Part shown: positions 1-5,053 of the stretch, piece by piece | Position numbering within the stretch: position 1 is the stretch's first letter | How the letters are laid out: each line of letters starts with the position of its first letter | Source: an uncultured Bacteroidales bacterium | Lineage (GTDB): Bacteria; Bacteroidota; Bacteroidia; Bacteroidales; UBA932 | Direction of reading: 5' to 3' | Assembly: GCA_946415795.1 (NCBI GenBank) | Contig: CAMKTW010000131.1 | Coordinates: 1-5,053, forward strand | Length of the DNA: 5,053 nt | Notes under the pieces: generated by a model | Seen by the model: only the letters and a program-made list of their open reading frames with translations | Database searches by the model: none | What the model was told of the DNA's origin: nothing | Translations under genes and position numbers: made by a program

Positions 1-1290
1 GGGGAATATCTGGGCCATACTATCCAGGTGGTGCCGCACATCACTGACGAGATCAAGCGTCGTATCAAATATCTGGGCGATACAGAAGGATACGATTTTG
101 TGATTACTGAGATCGGGGGAACCATCGGCGACATAGAGAGCGCACCGTTCCTCGAGGCAATCCGCCAGATTAAGTGGGAGATGGGGCGCGATGCCGTTTG
201 CATCCACCTCACCTATGTCCCGTATATCAAGGCGGCCGACGAACTCAAGACTAAACCTACCCAGCACAGCGTCAAGGAGTTGCTGGCAAACGGAATCCAG
301 CCCGACATACTGATTCTCCGCACTGAGAAGCATCTTGACGACCACTTGCGCGCTAAGGTGGCTGGATTCTGCAATGTCGATCTGGAGTGCGTTATACAGA
401 GCGAAGATCTGCCCAGCATATACGAGGTTCCGGTAAATATGCAGCGTCAGGGGCTCGATGCCGCAATAATGCGCAAGATGGGCATTCCCGTTGGGGAGAC
501 TCCGCAACTTGGGGCGTGGAACCGTTTCCTGGAGATGCGAAGCCGAGCCACTGAGACTGTCAGCATAGGGCTTGTGGGCAAATACGACCTTCAAGATGCC
601 TACAAGAGCATCAGCGAGAGCTTAAGTCACGCAGCCACATACAATAACCGTAAAATAAACATCACATTTATCAATTCGGAGCAGCTGGACGATCCCGCGA
701 ACACCGCGTGGGATACGGTGCGTCTGCAGGACGGCCTGGTGATATGTCCCGGCTTTGGGCAGCGGGGCATCGCGGGCAAGATACTGGCGGCAAAGTATGC
801 CCGCGAGAATGATGTCCCGTGCTTTGGAATCTGCCTCGGTATGCAGATGATGGTTATTGAGTTTGCCCGCGACGTGCTTGGATACCCGGATGCCGACAGC
901 ACCGAGATGAATCCCGGCACTGCGCACAACGTCATAGATTTGATGGAAGAGCAGAAGGGCGTAACGCAGATGGGAGGGACAATGCGCCTCGGCGAGTATC
1001 CTTGTGTGGTCCGTAAAGGAAGCCGGGCTTTACAGGCATACGGCGGTATAGAGGATATCCGCGAGCGCCACCGCCATCGCTACGAGTTCAACAACAGCTA
1101 CCGCGACGCTTTCGGGCAGGCCGGTATGCAGTGTGTGGGCATCAATCCCGATGCGGATCTTGTGGAGATGGTTGAAATCCCGTCGCTCCGCTGGTATATC
1201 GGCACCCAGTTCCATCCGGAATACTCCACCACCGTCCTCCACCCACATCCGCTCTTCGTGGATTTTATAAAGGCAGCAATCTCAAAATAG
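1..1290 (+). CDS. pyrG: CTP synthase, glutamine-hydrolysing (5'-truncated by window edge)
   Basis: Cytoplasmic enzyme that aminates UTP to CTP using ATP and glutamine, the last step of de novo pyrimidine nucleotide synthesis. The reading frame is open from base 1, so the gene starts outside the window. Compared with E. coli PyrG (545 residues) about 105 N-terminal residues, including the ATP P-loop, are missing; 429 codons are visible. The synthetase domain shows EIGGTIGDIES (Mg-binding Glu region) and KTKPTQHSVKEL (UTP/CTP site). A linker leads to SIGLVGKY, the start of the class I glutaminase domain (about visible residue 187 onward). That domain has the nucleophile elbow GICLGMQ (Cys codon 832-834), RHRHRYEFNN, and the catalytic His (1213-1215) and Glu (1219-1221) in FHPEYS. 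The oxyanion loop reads CPGFGQRG instead of PGGFGYRG. The internal GTG at 28 is not the start, because family-like sequence (GEYLGHTIQV) lies upstream of it. The stop is TAG. First visible gene of a likely operon with asnB. Confidence 0.97.
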   Translation, partial: GEYLGHTIQVVPHITDEIKRRIKYLGDTEGYDFVITEIGGTIGDIESAPFLEAIRQIKWEMGRDAVCIHLTYVPYIKAADELKTKPTQHSVKELLANGIQPDILILRTEKHLDDHLRAKVAGFCNVDLECVIQSEDLPSIYEVPVNMQRQGLDAAIMRKMGIPVGETPQLGAWNRFLEMRSRATETVSIGLVGKYDLQDAYKSISESLSHAATYNNRKINITFINSEQLDDPANTAWDTVRLQDGLVICPGFGQRGIAGKILAAKYARENDVPCFGICLGMQMMVIEFARDVLGYPDADSTEMNPGTAHNVIDLMEEQKGVTQMGGTMRLGEYPCVVRKGSRALQAYGGIEDIRERHRHRYEFNNSYRDAFGQAGMQCVGINPDADLVEMVEIPSLRWYIGTQFHPEYSTTVLHPHPLFVDFIKAAISK

Positions 1291-1300
1291 TCAAGTTATG
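1288..1300 (+). promoter_or_regulatory. pyrG-asnB junction and asnB translation start, no Shine-Dalgarno
   Basis: The pyrG stop TAG (1288-1290) is separated from the asnB ATG (1298-1300) by 7 bases, TCAAGTT. There is no purine-rich GGAGG-like sequence 5-10 bases before the ATG; the nearest AAAGG is about 25 bases upstream inside pyrG. The ATG is fixed by the protein, since class II amidotransferases need Cys immediately after the initiator Met. The spacing suggests co-transcription and perhaps translational coupling. An SD-less start is usual in Bacteroidota. Confidence 0.7.
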
Positions 1301-2992
1301 TGTGGAATAGTAGGTATCTTTAATATAGAAGGGCAGTCGGATGAGCTTCGCCAGAAGGCTCTGGAGATGAGCCGCCGCATCAGGCACCGCGGACCCGACT
1401 GGAGCGGAATCTGGTGTGGAGGCAGTGCGATACTCGCTCACGAAAGATTGAGCATTGTGGATCCCGAGAGCGGCCGGCAGCCTCTCTTCTCTCCGGACGA
1501 GGCCCTGGTGCTGGCCGTCAATGGTGAGATATACAACCATCAGGACATCCGAAGGCGTTTTGCCGGGAAATACCGTTTCCTTACCGGCAGCGACTGCGAG
1601 GTGATACTTGCCCTCTACCAGAAAATGGCAGACGAAGGTGAGATTACCCACGAGCGGATAACCGGGATGCTGGAGTCGCTCAGCGGCATATATGCATTTG
1701 CGCTGTATGACAGGACCCGCGACAGTTTTCTCATTGCCCGCGATCCGATTGGCGTGATACCCCTGTATATCGGTTATGACCCTGACGGAAAGGTCTATAT
1801 AGCATCCGAACTGAAAGCTTTGGAAGGAGAGTGCGAGCGTTACGAACCTTTCTTGCCAGGTCATTACTACTGGAGCGGGGATGGCAGGGTGACACGTTAT
1901 TACAGGCGCGACTGGATGGAGTTTGAAAATGTTAAGGATAACCCCGCTAACAGTGAAGAGATCAGGCAGGCGCTGCGCAATGCGGTGAAGCGCCAGCTTA
2001 TGAGCGATGTCCCTTATGGTGTACTGCTCTCGGGCGGGTTGGATTCCAGCATAGTATCAGCAATTGCCGAGCGTTATTCGCAGAACCGTATAGAAGACAA
2101 CGACCGCAGCCGTGCGTGGTGGCCGCGCCTGCACAGCTTTGCAGTCGGGCTGAAGGGCGCGCCCGATCTGGCAAAGGCACGCCTGGTGGCGGATCATATC
2201 GGCACGGTCCATCACGAAATAAACTACACCGTCCAGGAAGGGCTGGATGCCATCCGGGATGTGATTTATTACATAGAGACATACGACGTTACCACCGTGC
2301 GCGCCTCAACCCCGATGTATCTGCTTGCCAGAGTAATCAAATCTATGGGTATAAAGATGGTCCTCTCCGGAGAGGGGGCGGATGAGATTTTTGGCGGATA
2401 TCTTTACTTCCATAAGGCACCTTCTTCACAGGCGTTTCACGAAGAGACAGTCCGCAAGCTCTCCAAACTCTATATGTATGACTGCCTGCGCGCCAACAAG
2501 AGCCTTTCCGCCTGGGGCGTGGAGGGGCGCGTACCGTTCCTGGACAAGGAGTTCCTGGACGTTGCAATGCGGACCAACCCGGAGGCCAAGATGTGCAGCG
2601 GCGACACTGTAGAGAAGAAGATACTCCGGGAAGCATTTGAAGATATGCTGCCCGACGAGATTGCCTGGCGGCAGAAAGAGCAGTTCAGCGACGGCGTCGG
2701 TTACTCCTGGATCGATTCCTTGAAACAGATAACCTCTGAGGCGGTGAGCGACGACCAGATGGCCCGTGCTGCAGAGCGCTTCCCGATCAATCCGCCTGCC
2801 AACAAAGAGGAATACTACTACCGCAGCATTTTTGAGGAGCACTTCTCGTCTGAATCGGCCGCCAGAAGCGTCCCCCAGGAGGCCAGCGTTGCCTGCTCCA
2901 CAGCTATTGCCCGCGAATGGGACGAGGCGTTCAAAATGCTCAACGACCCCAGCGGCCGCGCAGTGGCCGGCGTCCACAACCAGGCGTATTGA
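1298..2992 (+). CDS. asnB: Asparagine synthase B, glutamine-hydrolysing
   Basis: Cytoplasmic enzyme that makes asparagine from aspartate, ATP and glutamine. The 564-residue protein resembles E. coli AsnB (554) from end to end. The N-terminal class II glutaminase begins MCGIVGIF, where removal of Met exposes the Cys nucleophile. It keeps RHRGPDWSG, HERLSIVD (Arg50), VNGEIYN (Asn75) and GSDCE (Asp99). The synthase domain has the pyrophosphatase P-loop SGGLDSS (residues 245-251, bases 2030-2050), SGEGADE (Glu359) and QKEQFSDGVG (Lys460, codon 2675-2677). Glu359 and Lys460 match E. coli Glu348 and Lys449 after allowing for Met and a 10-residue insertion. That insertion (about residues 110-125, in KMADEGEITHERITGMLES) lies in the glutaminase domain and accounts for the whole length difference from E. 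coli. The C-terminus DPSGRAVAGVHNQAY is family-typical. It sits 7 bases after pyrG and 2 bases before the next gene. All catalytic residues checked are intact, so it should be functional. Confidence 0.98.
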   Translation: MCGIVGIFNIEGQSDELRQKALEMSRRIRHRGPDWSGIWCGGSAILAHERLSIVDPESGRQPLFSPDEALVLAVNGEIYNHQDIRRRFAGKYRFLTGSDCEVILALYQKMADEGEITHERITGMLESLSGIYAFALYDRTRDSFLIARDPIGVIPLYIGYDPDGKVYIASELKALEGECERYEPFLPGHYYWSGDGRVTRYYRRDWMEFENVKDNPANSEEIRQALRNAVKRQLMSDVPYGVLLSGGLDSSIVSAIAERYSQNRIEDNDRSRAWWPRLHSFAVGLKGAPDLAKARLVADHIGTVHHEINYTVQEGLDAIRDVIYYIETYDVTTVRASTPMYLLARVIKSMGIKMVLSGEGADEIFGGYLYFHKAPSSQAFHEETVRKLSKLYMYDCLRANKSLSAWGVEGRVPFLDKEFLDVAMRTNPEAKMCSGDTVEKKILREAFEDMLPDEIAWRQKEQFSDGVGYSWIDSLKQITSEAVSDDQMARAAERFPINPPANKEEYYYRSIFEEHFSSESAARSVPQEASVACSTAIAREWDEAFKMLNDPSGRAVAGVHNQAY

Positions 2993-2997
2993 AAATG
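2990..2997 (+). promoter_or_regulatory. asnB-purF junction (TGA-AA-ATG) and start choice
   Basis: The asnB stop TGA (2990-2992) is followed by AA and then ATG at 2995-2997, which I take as the start of the PurF-like gene. A longer in-frame ATG at 2917 would add 26 residues overlapping the asnB C-terminus; those residues look like an out-of-frame reading of asnB and add no family similarity. Starting at 2995 places the nucleophile Cys at residue 8 after a short leader. There is no Shine-Dalgarno motif. The near-touching stop and start fit translational coupling. Confidence 0.75.
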
Positions 2998-4737
2998 GAA
3001 GTTTTAAAGCACGAATGCGGTGTGGCGATGATCCGGCTTCTGAAACCGGAATCGTACTATAAAGAGAAATACGGAAGCGACAAGTGGGGGACGGGCAAGC
3101 TCTATCTGATGATGGAGAAACAGCACAACCGCGGTCAGGAGGGGGCCGGCATAGCCTCCGTACACCTGGAAGCGGAGCCGGGCGAGGAGTATATGTTCCG
3201 CCACAAGGCACTCGGCAAAGATGCAATTTCCGAGATATTTGCAGAGGCCGGGGAGGAGTTTGAAGGCGAACTTCTTATGGGTCACCTGCGATATTCTACC
3301 ACCGGCAAAAAGGGGCTCACATATGTCCATCCGTTCCTTCGCCGCAACAACTGGCGTGCAAAGAATCTTTGCATCTGCGGCAACTTCAATATGACCAATA
3401 TTGACGAGGTGTTCGATACCCTCGCCGCGCAGGGTCAGTATCCCCGCACCGCCAGTGATTCATACATAATGCTTGAGGAGATGGGGCACCGCCTGGACCG
3501 CGAGGTGGAGCGCAACTTTTCAATCGCCTCCCTGATGGGGCTGCAGGGCCGTGACATCACCAATTATATCGATTCCAACGTAGATATAACCAAGGTCCTG
3601 AAGACCACTATGTCTATGTTTGACGGGGGTTATGTGGTTTGCGGCCTCACCGGTAGCGGGGAGTTCTTTGCTATGCGCGACCCCTGGGGCATCCGTCCGG
3701 CATTCTACTGTCAGAGTGATGAGGTCGTGGCGCTGGCCTCTGAAAGGCCCGTTCTCCAGACAACATTCAATCTGTCTGCAGAGGATGTTCAGGAGCTTGC
3801 ACCCGGCAGCGCGCTGATTGTCAGGCGTAACGGCACGATCTCATTCCCGTCGATCCTTCCTGCCAGATCGCCCTCCAAAGCCTGCTCTTTCGAGCGGATA
3901 TATTTCAGCCGCGGCAACGACTGCGACATCTACCGCGAGCGCAAGCAACTGGGAGAACAACTTGTCCCCGCCATAGAGGCGGCTGTCGATGGAGACATCG
4001 CCCACACAGTGTTTTCTTACATCCCAAACACGGCAGAAGTAGCATACTACGGTATGCTGCAGGGGTTGATGCGCCAAGGACACGATGTCCGCTTTGAGAA
4101 GATAGCCTGGAAAGATATCAAGATGCGCACCTTTATAGCAGAGGGGGAGGAGCGGCGCGATCTGGCCGCCCACGTGTATGATATCACATACGGCGTGATA
4201 GAGCCCGGAGTGGATAATCTTGTGATAATTGATGACTCCATAGTACGAGGCACGACCCTACGCGAGAGCATCATCAAGATTCTGGACCGCCTCCATCCAA
4301 AGAAGATTGTAATTGTGAGCAGCGCGCCGCAAATCCGCTATCCCGATTTTTACGGCATAGACATGCCGCGCCAGGAGGAGTTCATCGCCTTCCGCGCATG
4401 CATTGCCCTGCTGGAAGAGACAGACAGGAAAGATTTGCTGAAAGAAGTGTATGAACAGTGCAAGGCAGAACTGCTCAAGCCCGCCTTGGAACAGACCCTG
4501 CCGGTAAAGCGCTTGTACGAACCCTTCAGCGAAGAAGAACTCAACCGCAAGATGGTAGAGATGTTGCGCCCCGAGGACGTCCATACACCCATCGAGATGG
4601 TATTCCAGACAATCGACGGTCTTCACCGCGCCTGTCCCGACCATCACGGCGACTGGTACTTCACCGGCGACTATCCGACCCCCGGCGGCATCCGCCTGGC
4701 CAACACCGCCCTGGTGCAGTACTTCGAGAACAGGTAA
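2995..4737 (+). CDS. purF: Amidophosphoribosyltransferase (PurF-like, long divergent form)
   Basis: Predicted cytoplasmic enzyme converting PRPP and glutamine to 5-phosphoribosylamine, the first step of purine synthesis. It has 580 residues against 505 in E. coli PurF. Residues 1-7 (MEVLKHE) precede Cys8 (codon 3016-3018) in HECGVAM; as in B. subtilis PurF, a short propeptide is probably cleaved to expose this Cys. The glutaminase domain (about 8-250) shows QHNRGQEGAG, GHLRYSTTG, CGNFNMTN and RDPWGIRP. The phosphoribosyltransferase domain (about 290-460) has the PRPP loop VIIDDSIVRGTT (residues 410-421, bases 4222-4257) and RYPDFYGIDMP. A tail of about 120 residues follows, ending with GDWYFTGDYPTPGG. 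Oddities are Cys128 where E. coli has oxyanion-hole Asn101, PNTAE in place of PETS, and a changed flexible loop. The CxxC pair that helps bind the 4Fe-4S cluster in B. subtilis PurF is absent. I recall Bacteroides relatives of this form as longer, with extra loops. The family is secure; the exact physiological role, purine synthesis or another PRPP/glutamine reaction, is less so. Confidence 0.88.
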   Translation: MEVLKHECGVAMIRLLKPESYYKEKYGSDKWGTGKLYLMMEKQHNRGQEGAGIASVHLEAEPGEEYMFRHKALGKDAISEIFAEAGEEFEGELLMGHLRYSTTGKKGLTYVHPFLRRNNWRAKNLCICGNFNMTNIDEVFDTLAAQGQYPRTASDSYIMLEEMGHRLDREVERNFSIASLMGLQGRDITNYIDSNVDITKVLKTTMSMFDGGYVVCGLTGSGEFFAMRDPWGIRPAFYCQSDEVVALASERPVLQTTFNLSAEDVQELAPGSALIVRRNGTISFPSILPARSPSKACSFERIYFSRGNDCDIYRERKQLGEQLVPAIEAAVDGDIAHTVFSYIPNTAEVAYYGMLQGLMRQGHDVRFEKIAWKDIKMRTFIAEGEERRDLAAHVYDITYGVIEPGVDNLVIIDDSIVRGTTLRESIIKILDRLHPKKIVIVSSAPQIRYPDFYGIDMPRQEEFIAFRACIALLEETDRKDLLKEVYEQCKAELLKPALEQTLPVKRLYEPFSEEELNRKMVEMLRPEDVHTPIEMVFQTIDGLHRACPDHHGDWYFTGDYPTPGGIRLANTALVQYFENR

Positions 4738-4746
4738 TAGTTACTA
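4735..4746 (+). other. Convergent gene junction with tandem stops TAA-TAG, no terminator seen
   Basis: The PurF-like frame ends with TAA (4735-4737) directly followed by an in-frame TAG (4738-4740). The opposing carbonic anhydrase stop occupies 4744-4746 on the minus strand, so only 6 bases separate the two coding regions. The only local symmetry is the short imperfect inverted repeat ATAGT/ACTAT with a one-base centre. It is too weak for an intrinsic terminator and has no T-run. Transcripts from the two sides must end inside, or overlap, the opposing gene. Confidence 0.6.
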
Positions 4747-5053
4747 TCCCAGGACTTCTTTAAGTTCGCCGGTGGCGGAATCAATTATAAAGCCGCGCAC
4801 GGTTATGTCCGCGGGCATCAGCGGATGATTAATTATCGTCGATACAGTGTTGCGGACAGAACTTTCAGTGTCGTGAAAGCCCTCAAGCCATTCATCCAGA
4901 TTTATGTCTGTGCGGTTCATCTCTGCTTCAGTTATTCCGCGCTTTGTCATCTCCTCGCGGAAATGAGCAAAGCTCATATGGCAGGCGCCGCAGGTTGTGT
5001 GTGCCACCACCATAATCTCTGTTACGCCCAGTTCGTATACAGCCACAATCAGG
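4744..5053 (-). CDS. Beta-class carbonic anhydrase (5'-truncated by window edge)
   Basis: Zinc enzyme that interconverts CO2 and bicarbonate, probably cytoplasmic. 102 codons are visible and the frame stays open to the right edge (reading LIVAVYELGV), so the GTG at 5044-5046 is an internal Val codon and not the start. The visible part begins with the helix and strand VAVYELGVTEIMVVAH typical of small beta-carbonic anhydrases. It then has HTTCGACHM, whose His (codon 4999-5001) and Cys (4990-4992) are the second and third zinc ligands of the family. The first Cys and its CxDxR motif lie outside the window. The rest includes WLEGF, SVRNTVSTIINHPLMP and the C-terminal strand VRGFIIDSATGEL, normal for the family's end. 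Total length is probably about 160-190 residues. It converges on the PurF-like gene and so is not part of that operon. HTTCG instead of the common HTDCG is a tolerated position in beta enzymes. Confidence 0.9.
   Translation of the reverse strand, partial: LIVAVYELGVTEIMVVAHTTCGACHMSFAHFREEMTKRGITEAEMNRTDINLDEWLEGFHDTESSVRNTVSTIINHPLMPADITVRGFIIDSATGELKEVLG

Noticed and set aside
28..30. GTG as the start of pyrG
   Set aside because: The frame is open to base 1 and the upstream codons read GEYLGHTIQV, matching the inside of CTP synthases. The gene is cut by the window edge.
1265..1864. 199-codon open frame on the minus strand
   Set aside because: It is antisense to the highly conserved AsnB glutaminase domain and has no recognisable motif or initiation signal.
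2917..2994. In-frame upstream ATG that would extend the PurF-like protein by 26 residues
   Set aside because: The stretch overlaps the conserved C-terminus of asnB and encodes a basic, Pro-rich sequence with no PurF similarity. The start at 2995 gives the expected short leader before the Cys nucleophile.
2426..3226. 266-codon open frame on the minus strand
   Set aside because: It lies opposite the end of asnB and the start of the PurF-like gene, both firmly identified. Its translation has no recognisable domain and the composition of an antisense shadow of GC-rich coding sequence.
4733..4750. Inverted repeat around ATAGT/ACTAT as a terminator
   Set aside because: The stem is 5 AT-rich pairs with a one-base centre and has no T-run on either strand, so it cannot form a stable terminator hairpin.
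5044..5046. GTG as the start of the carbonic anhydrase
   Set aside because: The codons before it (L, I) continue the family pattern, and the first zinc-ligand Cys would be missing. It is an internal Val codon.

Overview
The window reads as a stretch of ordinary chromosome from a member of the Bacteroidota, probably order Bacteroidales, with base composition somewhat above 50% GC. The assignment is an inference from three things. The third gene is a long, divergent PurF-type protein of a form I associate with this phylum. Neither visible internal start codon has a Shine-Dalgarno sequence. The CTP synthase carries a CPGFGQRG loop where most bacteria have PGGFGxRG. No database search was possible.

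Layout: positions 1-1290 (+) hold the last 429 codons of pyrG (CTP synthase), whose start lies off the left edge. After 7 bases comes asnB (1298-2992, +), a complete 564-residue glutamine-hydrolysing asparagine synthase closely resembling E. coli AsnB. Two bases later a complete 580-residue PurF-like amidophosphoribosyltransferase begins (2995-4737, +). It is followed head-on, with 6 bases between stop codons, by the 3' part of a beta-carbonic anhydrase gene on the minus strand (4744-5053), whose start lies off the right edge. Almost every base is coding; there is no gap over 300 bases, and I see no RNA gene, mobile element, CRISPR array or sizeable repeat.

The three plus-strand genes are packed like an operon. 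Each encodes an enzyme that takes ammonia from the amide of glutamine: a class I (Cys-His-Glu triad) glutaminase in PyrG and class II (N-terminal Cys) glutaminases in AsnB and the PurF-like protein. Their products belong to three pathways (CTP, asparagine, phosphoribosylamine for purines), so the shared theme is glutamine nitrogen use rather than one pathway. The most interesting protein is the PurF-like one. It has an intact nucleophile and PRPP loop, but a Cys where E. coli PurF has its oxyanion-hole Asn, altered phosphoribosyltransferase loops and a long C-terminal tail. I did not find a clearly new system here.
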